The position numbers were made by a program, and so were the translations under genes. This document shows positions 1 through 11,639 of a stretch of 64,000 nt of DNA, piece after piece; the stretch's first letter is position 1, and every line of letters begins with the position of its first letter. The stretch comes from Polytrichum commune (taxonomy: Eukaryota > Streptophyta > Polytrichopsida > Polytrichales > Polytrichaceae). The stretch lies in NCBI GenBank assembly GCA_950295325.1, contig OX485808.1, positions 36,166,527 through 36,230,526 of the forward strand, read 5' to 3'. Under the pieces are notes generated by a model, which worked only from the letters and a program-made list of their open reading frames with translations, ran no database searches and was not told the DNA's origin.

Positions 1-1179
1 TTAAGGCCCGGCACAGCTCTTACTATCTTCTCTGTTCTTATGGCAGTTCTGCCGGTGGCATCCTTGTTGTTCCTTGCAGCAGTAGGCACACAACTTTGGT
101 CACTTAACTGCGCGCTCCTGGATCTGATTCCCTTGCAGCACTGAACTGTCAACGTAATGGAGGGACAGCCGGTTTGTTAAAAGGACTGGTCTCCTCATTT
201 GTAATTTGGTACGTTTATAGGAATTTAGACTTTAGTGCTCCCAAGTCGCATCAATAGAAGTCTAGGGTAGCAGATATATACAAATGTTGGTCCGTGCCTT
301 GCGGAAGTGAAAGCTGCGTCATTACACAAGCGACACACATTTCGGTTGGGCTGTAAATATACGATCTGGAAGCGAAGGGGGAATGTGTGGACTTGCAAAT
401 TGACACTGCCAAGATAGTTGGCAAAGAAGAGAAGATTGAAATGGATGTGTGCACTGCAACCAAATTACCGGTGCTTGTGGAATTTGGCATTTACGGGACG
501 CTGCATGCATGAAGGATTTGGCGTACGATTTTCTTAGATTTGAGTACATTAGTCAAGCTTGTGAAGGTAGGCATAGGGAAACTGTGCTTGGGAAGAAATT
601 GTTACCATTTAATGAAAGTGTAACCCTTTCAATGTAGGAGCTAAGAAAAGCTCGTTTCGACAAACAATTTCATAGTGTTGTGGTGGGAGAATTCTCCGAT
701 TATGGAACTAAACATATGGTTTCTGGATAGCTACAGTACTTGTAAAATTTATGTACACGTGTTTCTCATACTATTTTGCGAAGCAGATATATCCAGCCTT
801 CTCATATTGAACTCGGTCTAGTTTCCCTTCATTCTTTATTAGTGTGCACTGGTGAATTTTCATAAAGTGACTTCCTCTGAAGCAGTTCAACTGCTGCAAT
901 ATTGTCGGAGTCAAAGAGTTCTCGGCCACAGGAATCTGGTGAGATGACTACTCTTGTTCACACTATACACACAAGCTTCTACTAAAAATAATCAGAAATT
1001 CTGTGGCATGGATGTTACTTTTCAGAGCCTGTTACATCCAAAGCGTGAAGTGCCTAGTGGAGCTTGCCATTTTATTAGATAACCTTTTCTCAAATTAATC
1101 TACTGAAATTACAAGAACTCAGCATTCCAGATTTGAATTTGAATACATGCTCCATATTGAGGCTAAACTGTTACTTCTT
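1..1179. other. Spacer, no gene recognised
   Basis: AT-rich sequence with only short open frames (up to about 80 codons) and no recognisable protein motif. It may hold the end of a transcript from outside the window, but nothing here supports a specific call. Confidence 0.4.
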
Positions 1180-1190
1180 GATTAGTGAGT

Positions 1191-1243
1191 GCCCTTAGGC
1201 GCTGGCTGTGTTGGCCTTCTGTCTCAAAAAAAGAAGAAAAAAA
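1191..1243 (+). mobile_element. 53-bp retroposon scrap with A-rich tail
   Basis: A 53-bp insert ends in an A-rich tail and is flanked by perfect 11-bp direct repeats GATTAGTGAGT at 1180-1190 and 1244-1254. Target duplication plus a 3' A tail is the signature of LINE-mediated retroposition. The body (starts GCCCTTAGGCGCTGG, ends CTGTCTC before the As) is too short to assign to a SINE or a processed RNA. Confidence 0.65.
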
Positions 1244-1302
1244 GATTAGTGAGTCCCTCACTGTTCACGCTAAATAAGGTTACCACTGCCAAGTGCACCA
1301 AG

Positions 1303-1528
1303 CAGTGATCGGGGAGATTTTTGGGCATACTCGGTTGAGATCCTAGTGTTTGCAAGTCCAACCGGTTACATGATGACATCCTTCGGTTTTCCTTTATTAA
1401 ATTGGGGTATATTCTATAAATTACCCTAAAACGATTGGTAATTTTCCTGCAGTCTTGAACTTCAACCAGTTATTTCTCAAACTCAACCGGTTCATCTGTA
1501 ACTAACTGCCGGTTCTCCCCGATTGTAG
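1303..1528. mobile_element. Short non-autonomous hAT-type element
   Basis: A 226-bp element is bounded by the perfect 8-bp target duplication GCACCAAG (1295-1302 and 1529-1536). The left end reads CAGTGATCGGGGAGA and the right end, reverse complemented, CTACAATCGGGGAGA, so the termini share ATCGGGGAGA. Several AACCGG/CCGGTT words lie just inside, as expected of subterminal transposase sites. The 8-bp duplication and CA-start terminus fit hAT. The ends resemble those of the larger copies at 9672 and 27883. Confidence 0.8.
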
Positions 1529-2081
1529 GCACCAAGTCCAAGCCTAGGCTCACTTTGATAATCTGCTGTACGCATGTTGAATGTCAACTAAGCACTGTAG
1601 TTTATACTTCCGTCACATTCCACATGTGACATTGAAATTTAGGAATCTGGGAATCCGGAAAGGGGTGTGCCCAGGCGACAAGATATTATCCTAGTTTAGA
1701 ATGTCCTCAACATATTCAACGACTTAATCCAAGGTTAGGTTCTTGTGCAGGTCGGACACTGCCTGAACATTGCTGGACCTCGTGTTGCAAGAGAATTCAG
1801 AGAATATGAGCTGCGAACAGTGACACTCATGTTTCATCATGCTGGCCCTACGTCTATCCATCCATGCAGTGGAATGGCCAGAGCATCCGCTGTCCCACTG
1901 TTCCATGCGGTGGAATGGCCAGAGCATCCGAAATGCGTCCTCTGTATCGCACGACGCAAACGTCATAAATAGATTGATTTGGTCAACCCAGTTTTTGATG
2001 TACCTATTACGATCAACTTCCCAAACAAAGACTCCACATTGTGTCTGTGCAGTGAATATTCGTCTTCAAGATAGGTCTTCC

Positions 2082-3870
2082 AGATATTAGTGACTTTTTT
2101 ACTGCATATTTTACTGCGACAGAGGAATAGTCAAGGTAACTTGACTTTGTAATTCGGAAAAACTGAATTTGAGGTTCTCGTGTTCCTAAGATCGAGGACT
2201 GCATAGTTCCCCAACAAATACCAAAAATACCAAGATATTTGTGGCTATTTTTCTGCATATTTTACTGCAGCGGAAGAATAGCCAAGGTAACTTGACTTTG
2301 TAATTTGAAACACCGCATTTGAGGTTCTAGTGTTCCTAAGGTTGAGGACGGCATAGGTCCCTAACAAATACCAAAAATACCAAGATATTTGTGACTATTT
2401 TCCTGCATATTTTACTACAGCAGAAGAACAGCCAAGGTAACTTGACTTTGTAATTTGGAAAACTGCATTTGAAGTTCTAGTGTTCCTAAGTTTAGGACGG
2501 CATAGTTCTCCAACAAATACCAAAAATACCAAGATATTTGTGACTATTTTTCTGCATATTTTACTGCAGCGAAAGAATAGCCAAGGTAACTTGACTTTGT
2601 AATTTGAAACACCGCATTTGAGGTTCTAGTGTCCCTAAGGGTGAGGATGGCATAGGTCCCTAACAAATACCAAAAATACCAAGATATTTGTGACTATTTT
2701 TCTGCATATTTTACTGCAGCAGAAGAACAGCCAAGGTAACTTGACTTTGTAATTTAGAAAACCGCATTGGAGGTTCTAGTGTTCCTAAGTTTAGGACGGG
2801 ATAGGTCCCCAACAAATACCAAAAATACCAAGATATTTGTGACTATTTTCCTGCATATTTTACTGCAGCAGAAGAACAGCCAAGGTAACTTGACTTTGTA
2901 ATTTAGAAAACCGCATTGGAGGTTCTAGTGTTCCTAAGTTTAGGACGGGATAGGTCCCCAACAAATACCAAAAATACCAAGATATTTGTGACTATTTTCC
3001 TGCATATTTTACTGCAGCAGAAGAACAGCCAAGGTAACTTGACTTTGTAACTTAGAAAACCGCATTGGAGGTTCTAGTGTTCCTAAGTTTAGGACGGGAT
3101 AGGTCCCCAACAAATACCAAAAATACCAAGATATTTGTGACTATTTTCCTGCATATTTTACTGCAGCAGAAGAACAGCCAAGGTAACTTGACTTTGTAAC
3201 TTAGAAAACCGCATTGGAGGTTCTAGTGTTCCTAAGTTTAGGACGGGATAGGTCCCCAACAAATACCAAAAATACCAAGATATTTGTGACTATTTTCCTG
3301 CATATTTTACTGCAGCGGAAGAATAGCCAAGGTAACTTGACTTTGTAATTTGGAAAACTGCATTTGAAGTTCTAGTGTTCCTAAGGTTGAGGATGGCATA
3401 GTTCCCCAACAAACACCAAAAATACCAAGATATTTGTGACTATTTTATGCATATTTAATTGCAGCAGAAGAATAGCCAAGGTAACTTGACTTTGTAATTT
3501 GAAAACCGCATTGGAGGTTCGAGTGTTCCTAAGGTTGAGGACAGCATAGTTCCCCAACAAATACCAAAAATACCAAGATATTTGTGACTATTTTTCTGCA
3601 TATTTTACTGTGGCGGAAGAATAGTCAAGGTAACTCGGCTTTGTAATTTGAAAAACTGCATATGAGGTTTTAGTGTTCCTAAGGTTGAGGACCGTATAGT
3701 TCCCCAACAAATACCAAATATACCAAGATATTTGTGACTATGTTTCTTCATATTTTACTGCGGCAGAAGAATAGCCAAGGTCACTTGACTTTGTGATTTA
3801 AAAAACTGAGTTTGAGGTTCTAGTGTTCCTAAGATTGAGGACGGCATAATTCCCAAACATATACCAAAAA
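2082..3870. repeat. Satellite array, about 12 copies of a 149-bp unit
   Basis: The word AGATATTTGTGACTATTTT recurs at 2233, 2383, 2532, 2682, 2831, 2980, 3129, 3278, 3428, 3576 and 3726, with a diverged first copy at 2082, so the spacing is 148-151 bp. The units starting at 2682-3278 are almost identical. Units at both edges carry many substitutions, which is the pattern left by unequal crossing-over. There are no long reading frames. The array lies about 1 kb beyond the 3' end of the Makorin gene. Confidence 0.95.
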
Positions 3871-4870
3871 CTTGCAGCATCCAGCAAACAAAACAGGGAG
3901 AAAGGAAACGACAGGATGATATACAACAATAACCTTTTAGTGGCATGATGTGGTTAAAGTCTACCCTATTAGCATGACACATTAGCTATCATTAGGGCTG
4001 CATGAGAAATAGGTGGGAAAATGTGTCAATGATATCCTTAAATAACTCTCCTTACATCTCATGAAAGGAACAAAACGTTGGTATTCCCTGTAAGGTGCAA
4101 AGCCAAAGGTTTTCAATACCAATATAAGTGACACCACAAAATAGTGACATCTGGTATTCAAATTAAAGCGGTGTCAATGCACGTCACCTTCACAGATCGA
4201 GGATGGCTTGACTAACAAACATTAGTTCTGAATGCCAAGTCCAAGAGCAGGATACAAACTAAACCGCAAACTGTTGACACCTGCCCAACTTTACAGATGG
4301 TTGGGATCAAACACTATTGCTTTGTCCAATATATTTGCACAATATATTTGCCTTGGCTTTGTGATAATCTTTGGCAGTTCCTTTCTCAGCACTCGAATTT
4401 TGGAAGAGGTAGGACTCTTTGACGAGGAAGCCCCAGTGGAGTGCTTGTCAGTCATAACTCTCAAGATACCTGGTGCCAACTTATACAAATACCTGAAACC
4501 CACGATCATGCTAAGCATTAGGCGAAGTCAAACAGAGCCTTAACAGAAAAATAGAGCCATGTTTATTAATTACTGAAAATCCTTATGCAATCTATCAATA
4601 ATTTGAGGTTTAGAGAAACTAGGGTCACGAGAAACAAGGGTACCTGCAATCTTTGCTGGCTGCTACTACTGCAAAGATCTGAAGCGATTTTGTAATACTC
4701 TCCAAGATAGTCCTGTGTGACAAGTTTTCTTTCTGCCTGTGTGCTTATGTATCACTGCCATTCTAAGCACAGAAGGTATTTCTCCAGTACACCATCGCCC
4801 AATGCCACTTACCAACTGGCAATGTAACCTTGGCCATAAACCTCTAGGTATTGACTTGCTGCAAGTAATT
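3871..4870. other. Spacer downstream of the Makorin gene
   Basis: No gene is recognised. Part of it is probably the 3' untranslated region of the minus-strand Makorin gene, whose stop codon is at 4871. A 103-codon plus-strand frame at 4232-4543 has no recognisable motif and overlaps a 75-codon frame on the other strand, so it is treated as chance. Confidence 0.4.
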
Positions 4871-7800
4871 CTATATAGCCAAATTGCTCAAAAAATCTGA
4901 CAACCTGCACGCAGCATGATAAGACACATAAGTCAAGGGGAGAAAAACAACAAACTCATGTAGAATACTTGAAGAACTTTTGTCCCAGCAAATTCTTGAA
5001 AAGTCCTCACTTTAGATCTGCACTAACCTTCTCATCCATGATCTATATGTAAGCAGAAAGACTTTGGTGACCTCCAATATCAGATGTTATCACAAATGGA
5101 CCATTCATTGGAACTCAAGAAGAAACCTATTTGAATACTTGCCGATTTTTACTGTCTTTTACTCTTTAGCAAATTGGTTCACTGATCAAAACATGGTGCT
5201 CAAATCCCAGAATTTAAGCAAGGTTCATAAGCTTTTTCCAGCAGGTCCTCCACATCCTGGAATTCAAATGGTCAAACTTAGTGATGAGTGAAAATCCACA
5301 CCGGACATTCTTTGCGATGACAGTGCTTCCGTCTGCAGCCCCAAGATGGCGGAGCTTGACTTCCTCCCGACTACCGTCCTTGAAGGCGTGCTGCACACAT
5401 TAAGATTGACTTATCAAAGATAAGTTCCATGTGAATAGTTCGATATACAACACACTGCCACATCCACAGTACAGAAAGCATACAAAAGTACAGCTCATGT
5501 AAGCCTTCCGAATCCCCAGAACAATTGCATTCTCTAGGAATGTAAAATGCATTAGAGAGAGTATGGATCCTACAGACCTTGTAAAAGCAGCTGGTTCCAA
5601 ATGGACAAGTACCATTCCCATTGTCGAAGTACCTGCAATCAATATCACTGCACACAGAGATCCAGACTCAGTGATTGCATACACTAGTAATCAGCAATGC
5701 AATTTTCAAGGTGAACTGACAACAGATATCATGTAACTGTTTTGTTGGACAGCCAGACAAGATGCCCAAAGAACCCAAATTATGATAAACTATTCTAGGT
5801 TTAAAAGGCGACATAATCAGGAGGAAGGGGGCTAAATGACCATTTAATGAGCACGATAATCTTCACTTTAATAATGAATAAGAAATTCATAGGAGTTCTG
5901 CAAATTATGAGGAAAGTGGCCACAGCCTTGATTTAGGCTTGCTAACCATCTCATATAAATCGTGTGTTGCATATCCTAGGAGGAGTGGGCTAGTCAGAAA
6001 AAGTAACCATTCACGACCCAACTACCTTAGTGGGCTACACCATACCTAACATTGAAGAGTAAGGTAAGACCAAACAACAAACCTGAGCTTATTCTTGTAC
6101 CCATTGATGATATCCTCCTTCTCTTCAGGTGTGGAGTACCAAACGACACTAGGAACCACATAGTGTGTCGGCACTCGGCAGACTGGGCAAGCGCGCACAA
6201 CGGTATCAATATCCATTCCTGGTGCGTGAGATCCACTTCTCCAGCCTCGTATACACCCAATGCAGAAAGGATGATCACACCCAGACATCAACCCAAACTT
6301 TCTCTCGGCCACCGTGAACTTTGAGTGCACCCTCTCCAAACAAACAGAGCATTCAATGTCCTGGCTCTTCAATAGCAATTCCAAATTCTTCTTGTTCCTT
6401 TCACACTGCCGCTTGTGTTCCTCGCGTTCCAGTGGCCGATGGGGATGCAGACAGTGCTTCCCACAGGTTGGGCAAAGATCGCCGTGTATGTTGCGACAAG
6501 ACTCGCCAAGTGGACATGTGCCGGCAGCAGCAAAAGCACATATAGGCCTGTCATTTGGATCATCAGAGATCACTGGCTCATAAAAATCTTCTTCACCTTC
6601 AGCAGGTGGGAATTCTATAGTCACAGTCTCTTTGTTGTTATGGCTGCTTGAAGTTTGCTGCCAGGGATCTGTGGGGACAATTAGGGATTTTGCCTGCGTC
6701 TCACTTTTGCTCACTTTTGAGGCTAACTCAGACGCTGGTGGAATGGCTGCTGGCAAATGCCTTGCCACTGGAGGTGGGACAGGTGGAGCTGGACCTGCCC
6801 GAGATAATTTAACATGTTCATATCGACAGTGCGCTCCATACGTGCATAGTCCGCGCTGGTAATATGTGCATACCTGTAAGTCAATCAATGACACTTAATG
6901 GCACTTTTTACACTAGAGCTTGAGGGCCTGTGACGATGAAATCTAAAATCATATAGGTGGAAAATGGTGTGTCTTGACTTTGCATTACACTACAGTTTGA
7001 GGCCTAAGGACCAAGGGCCCAAGGAAGTTTTGTTGGATTGAACAAACCTATGTGGAGTCCTACATGACATGCTATGGATAATGTTGTGTCATGGTCTACC
7101 GTATTTGGCATCAAGCCCTCCTCAAAGAGGTAGGTCTAACTAAAAACCCTGGAAGCCATCACAATTTGTTCAAAATCTCATCATAAACCTACTAGAATTA
7201 TTATAACATATTGTGTTCAAGGGCCCACACTAATAGGATGCTAAATGAAATAGGGTTCAGTTGAGGGGCCGGTCGCATGTCTTTATACTCCACTGGAAGG
7301 CCCATGACCACACAAAATCAATCAGTTTTTAATGGTACGGCCTTTGGATGAGGTTCAAAGGGCCTAACAATGTCATGGTTACAGTTTTCCAATTAGTATG
7401 AGATGTAAACTGTCTACTGGATCAGTTACCTTATCAATGGACCACTAAGGTTATGTCATGCTGATGTGTCTGTTGTATTTACAAACTTCCAACTCTCAAC
7501 CAAACTATTTAGTCTCAGAAAATAGGATACGCCAAATAAAAGTGAACTTCCAGGTAGCACAAAGAAGTTGCGCATCCAACAAAATGCATGCAAAACAGGT
7601 CTTTAAATTGACTCATTCAAAGCATATCACCATTAATTGTAAACTCACCTGGCTTGCCTGGTCGCTCCAGTTGTGAGAGAACATGCAATCACTTCCTTTC
7701 AGACATGCTCCATGCATGAAGAACTTGCACAACACACTGCATAAATCAATGTACATGTAAACATTAGGTTTAGAAACACTACAACCCTAACCCTAAGTAG

Positions 7801-8580
7801 GAAGGCCAATCGGGACAGAAATAGACATCAATCACCACTATGAGGATCAGAAAATTCAGATTCTTCTGATAGACTCTAGCTCCAGAGAAAATTGACAGCG
7901 TTAGCTCAAAATTCTACATAACATTAGATACCAAGTGATCAATGCGAACTTAGGTTGAAATATTCAACATCATAAGCCTCTTGATACTCTGTGTTGGTTG
8001 TGGTGAAAGTGGATGCAATAAAACTCAGCTAGTAAGCAGAAGCCATCCAATTCCTCGTGAATATAGAATAAGTATATGGATGCCATTCCGGCCAATTTGA
8101 TTTATTCTACCAACACTATTACGAGTTCAAATCCTGAGAATTCTCTAATATGCTCAAATCCACGCTCAGGATACATTAACCACTCTAGGCTCATTAGTCA
8201 TCAACATAATTGCGAGGATCTATATGACCATTTAATCACCACAAGAATCCTCACTTTGATAATAGCTCCAAAAATTATGAGGAGAATGACTGCGGGCACG
8301 ATTTGAATTTGCTAAACATCTCACACTTATTGCATATTTCATATCCTATGAGAAGCGGGTGTAGATGCAGAGAGAAAAGCGTCCGATTAAGACCCACTTA
8401 CCTTACCTCGCTACAATAGAAAAGTTTCTTCCGAAACAGAAGAACTTAACATTTCCTTGAGAAAGACGATGTGAAAATCGCTAATTCCACGACAAAAATG
8501 AGAAACTAGAGATATATGAAATCCGAGAAACCAATCAGAGAGCGGTGTGATAGACACACGTACCGGCTCCGTCCCTCCAT
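4871..8580 (-). CDS. MKRN: Makorin-type C3H zinc finger / RING E3 ubiquitin ligase
   Basis: Joined exons on the minus strand are 8564-8580, 7649-7736, 6083-6873, 5578-5647, 5302-5390 and 4871-4904. They total 1089 nt (362 aa), every intron is GT-AG and all phases close. Order of domains: C3H finger (C9, C17, C23, H27), second C3H finger (C37, C45, C51, H55), a proline-rich linker, a third C3H finger (about 147-165), the makorin Cys/His block (about 169-192), a C3HC4 RING (about 210-267, ending ACPVCR) and a last C3H finger (C303, C312, C318, H322). This is the canonical makorin layout, known in the family for E3 ligase activity and RNA binding. The C-terminus [11 protein letters not shown] needs the 34-nt last exon. 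Reading through the intron after 5302 would give a false tail. The first exon is only 17 nt. Confidence 0.95.
5812..6032 (+). repeat. R1 dispersed repeat, partial copy in Makorin intron 3
   Basis: Copy of a dispersed family marked by GAGCACGATAATCTTCACTT, AAATTATGAGGAAAGTGGC and the end AAGTAACCATT..GACCCAACTACCTTAG. It lies in the intron between Makorin exons 3 and 4, antisense to the gene. Confidence 0.75.
6925..7320. repeat. Degenerate MITE-like copy in Makorin intron 2
   Basis: The stretch CCTACATGACATGC..ATGG and the word AAGAGGTAGGTCTAA resemble the interior of the inverted-repeat element at 11112-11609 and the copy near 46068-46386. GAGGGCCTG and GAGGGGCCGG near the two edges may be decayed termini. 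I could not define a target duplication. Confidence 0.45.
8150..8405 (+). repeat. R1 dispersed repeat, upstream half of Makorin intron 1
   Basis: Contains the family words CATTTAATCACCACAAGAATC, AAAAATTATGAGGAGAATG, CATATCCTATGAGAAGCGGG and the end AAGACCCACTTACCTTAC. It lies just 3' of the 17-nt first exon region of the Makorin gene, on the opposite strand. Confidence 0.75.
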
Positions 8581-8837
8581 CTTGCCACACACAAGAAATT
8601 GCTCACACAGAAATTGCAACTTCGGAGTCCAAATTGAGAAGTAGAGGTTGATATTGATGTGAGACCCGGGAGGTGGCCGATCTCCAGAGAGTCACAACTG
8701 GATTGCGGCTACATCTGCAATTGTGAAGTGCAATTTGAAGGCATGGAAGCAGGTGTGATGATGCAGAGGCCATGGTTGGATGGATGAGCGGTGGAAGGCG
8801 CGGCAGGTGAGGGTTTGTTGCTGTCTAGGGTTTTAGC

Positions 8838-8846
8838 TTAGGGTTT
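8838..8846 (-). promoter_or_regulatory. Telo-box in the Makorin upstream region
   Basis: The minus strand reads AAACCCTAA about 260 bp upstream of the Makorin ATG, with further AAACCCTA-like words nearby (about 8815-8890). Telo-boxes are known in plant promoters of genes active in dividing cells. A regulatory role here is inferred from position only. Confidence 0.5.
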
Positions 8847-8954
8847 GGGGAACCGATAGGGTTCGATGATGCATGTGAGTTCTAGGGTTTGGACTCTGAG
8901 CAACCTTGTTGAAGCAGGTGGTTTCTGCTTCCGTTAGGTCTAAGCTAGACGTAC

Positions 8955-9357
8955 CTAATTCGGCTACCTAATCTTATACTGGAGTGGTATGTGGTTAGAT
9001 GTGGCTCCAAGAATGGATACCAAAAAAACACGTGTCCAAAAGAGATTGGCATATGTGCTAATCATTCTAGGCTCAACAGTTAACATAATTATGGGGACCT
9101 ATATGACCATTATTGGCCACAATAAACTTTCATTTTGATTTTGAATAAGATATTCACATGAGCTCCAATAATTACGAGGAAAGTGGCTATGGCCTCAATT
9201 TGGATTTGCTAACCGTCATGTATGATACTAGAAGTGTGTTTCAACTCCTTTGAGAAGCGGGTTAGTTGGACAAGTAACCATTTAAGACCCATCTACCTTT
9301 TGGGTACTTAATGAGCAATGGCATGGAGGGTGGGTTTACATTGCCTAGGGTCCAAGT
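8955..9357 (+). repeat. R1 dispersed repeat, full copy
   Basis: A near full-length copy running from the CTAATCTTATACTGGAGTGG end through ACACGTGTCCAAAAGAGATT to AAGTAACCATTTAAGACCC. The part from 9050 is repeated in tandem immediately after. Confidence 0.8.
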
Positions 9358-9665
9358 CATATGTGGTAATCATTCTAGGCTTAACAATTAACATAATTAT
9401 GGGGACCTATATGACCATTATTGGCCACAATAAACTTTCATTTTGATTGTGAATAAGATATTCATATGAGCTCCAATAATCATGAGGAAATTGGATTTGG
9501 CCTCAATTTGGATTTGCTAACCGTCATGTATGATACTAGACGTGTGTTTCATCTCCTTTAAGAAGCGGGTTAGTTGGACAAGTAACCATTTAAGACCCAT
9601 CTACCTTTTGGGTACTTAATGAGCAATGGCATTGAGGGTGGGTTTACATTGCCTAGGGTCCAAGT
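9050..9665 (+). repeat. Two-copy 308-bp tandem duplication within R1
   Basis: 9050-9357 and 9358-9665 are near-identical 308-bp direct repeats, both running from CATATGTGSTAATCATTCTAGG to GCCTAGGGTCCAAGT. The duplication is young compared with the rest of the R1 family. It ends at the hAT insertion that starts at 9672. Confidence 0.9.
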
Positions 9666-9671
9666 CCAAGA

Positions 9672-10854
9672 CAATGAATGGGTAGTGCCGGCAGTTAGTT
9701 ACAAGCTAGCCGGTTGATTTCGAGAATTTCCAAATGCAATTGGAAAGTTTAGGAAGGGGTTCAGGAAGAAAATCAAGGTTTACGGAAATGGGCCGATTAG
9801 AAGAAAAAAAATGCCGGCATTAAGGCAAGCTGCCCTAGAGTATCCATGGCAAATTACCGATTGAAAAATTATATTCATGGCGGGCAGCCGACCAAATATA
9901 TATATATTAGGTAATTTTTTCAATACTATGCATAGTTTGAGACTATGCCTTGTTGGCTTGTGGTTTAGGGTTACTTGCTTCCCGCCACAACTTCCATTCC
10001 GCAGCGGTGGAGCTTGCATTTTCGTTTGCATTATGAGTTTTTGAGTTCTAGAATTGCTGGATTGTTGAGTGACAATAGCTTCAAGAGGTTTTCGTTGTTG
10101 TTGCTCAACGAAACTGTGAGGTATTGTACTTACAGTGAAACAAAAATATTGTTTGAGGGAGTGCCAAAGTTAGAAATAGGTTGGGTAGTAAGAATCTCGA
10201 TGCAATGTTGCGTATTGCCTTGGAAAGGCCATATGAGGAGGTAGATGACATAATTGGTGACACTATCCCACTTTGGAAGAAGGACATTAAGTACCGTTTT
10301 TTGTATGCTAATCCCTCTTCTTATTTGAATTCTCCTAATACAGCAAGTGTGAGTGATGTGTCTTGTTCGTTTGGGCAATTGATACTAATGGCAATGGTAC
10401 GCAAATTTCGTGATTTTTCAATACTAACTAGCCTCCGGATAATACTTGGACCTTTTTGTGGTGCTTGTATTTTCCGAAGGCTAAATCCTTAGCCCTAATA
10501 TGGTAGGGGCTTTGCCAGGTTCAACTCTTGCTAAGGATACTATTTAGACAAAAAAAATGGAGAGTGAATGCCCACATTATTTAATCCTAAACACTTAAAA
10601 AGAAAGAAATAATAAATGACAATGACACATCCACCACCAAAATATAAAACCGGCCCCACTTTAGACCTTTTGGAAATTGCATAAATGAAAAAACAAATGT
10701 CAGCTAATTGCCTAAATACATTAGGAAATGGGGGCTATCAACTGATAAATTTTGCACTCTCTAGGCCCACTTCCGGGTAAAAATTGAAAAATCCGAGCCA
10801 CCTCTAGAAAGCTCGGCAATTAGCCGTTTTCTCTACAGAACTCCCCGGACTCTG
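9672..10854 (+). mobile_element. hAT derivative carrying a transposase-like tail (1.18 kb)
   Basis: Perfect 8-bp target duplication GTCCAAGA at 9664-9671 and 10855-10862. The left end is CAATGAATGGGTAGTGCCGG and the right end, reversed, CAGAGTCCGGGGAG. The interior shares two blocks with the element at 27883: a coding remnant at about 10185-10330 and a block including GGTTCAACTCTTGCTAAGG near 10520. The rest has been lost or diverged, so it is non-autonomous. The AT-rich interior includes a TA run near 9895. Confidence 0.85.
10181..10492 (+). pseudogene. hAT transposase C-terminal remnant
   Basis: The frame includes NLDAMLRIALERPYEEVDDI and then IPLWKKDIKYRFLYANPSSYL-like sequence. The same arrangement, NLESMMRVAIEGPDNDFDDI.., LWKDAAKFRYLYNNPERYL, occurs in the element at 27883. 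It resembles the C-terminal tail after the dimerisation region of some hAT transposases. No catalytic region remains. The frame lies inside a transposon with hAT-type 8-bp target duplications, which supports the call. The exact subfamily is not known. Confidence 0.55.
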
Positions 10855-11111
10855 GTCCAAGAAACTCGGGATCCCGAATTCCTTTAACACTAAGGTATGC
10901 GGGTGTTATCAGTTGTTTTCCATGTTCTCCGACCTCTATTAGATTTATACAATGAATTATGTGTTGCATTAAGCAAATCTACAATGAAAGCATCATCTAG
11001 ATTTGGGTTGGAAATCCCCTATTTGATTATAGTTACTGGAAGTGCATGTTGGTTGATTCTCTAACCAAATACATGATAGGTCTTCCCAATTGTCTTTATC
11101 GTTGAGTTTGA

Positions 11112-11609
11112 GGGCCACTTCACACACGAGCCATGAGCCGTGACCATAAAATTGTGAGAACCCAAAAGTAAATGTCCAAAGGCCGTCCCAACACACCTCC
11201 AAAATCATGTAGTGTGGTCACGGACCCTTTAGTGTAGTGTGAAGCCTTATGTGACTGAGCCCTCACCAATTGCTATTTCAATGGAGTTCTATTCATGCGG
11301 GTCCTCACACATGATAACATAGAATAAATCAATGGATGTGAGCATTCAGAGTGCCATGGTCTCCCAATTTTGTCTTAGGCCTACCTCCAAGAGGTGGTTT
11401 TTGAAAATAGTGCAACTGACCATGAAACATGTTCCATTTGATGCCATGTAGGAATCCATGTAAACTTTACATCCATCTTGCATTCACATACTCCATTGGT
11501 CCCTCAAGTGTAGTGTGAAGCGAACTTGGACCAACTCCGCCTTTTCCACCAATGAGAGCGCTTGAAGTGTCATGGTCATGGGCTCTCAGTCTCGTGTGTG
11601 AAGTGGCCC
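11112..11609. mobile_element. PIF/Harbinger-like MITE with TGA target duplication
   Basis: 498-bp element with long imperfect inverted ends. Both begin GGGCCACTTCACACACGAG and continue similarly for about 38 bp. TGA flanks both sides (11109-11111 and 11610-11612). A 3-bp TNA duplication and GGGCC terminus are typical of Tourist-like elements. There is no coding capacity. A relative lies at about 46068-46386. Confidence 0.8.
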
Positions 11610-11639
11610 TGAGTGGTTACTAAGTGTTTACTAAAATTT

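Noticed and set aside
4232-4543. 103-codon plus-strand frame near the Makorin 3' end
   Set aside because: No domain or splice support, and another frame overlaps it on the opposite strand.
5214-5396. Makorin C-terminus read through into intron sequence
   Set aside because: A GT donor at 5301 and the 34-nt exon at 4871-4904 give the conserved RLSDFL ending, so the read-through tail is intronic.
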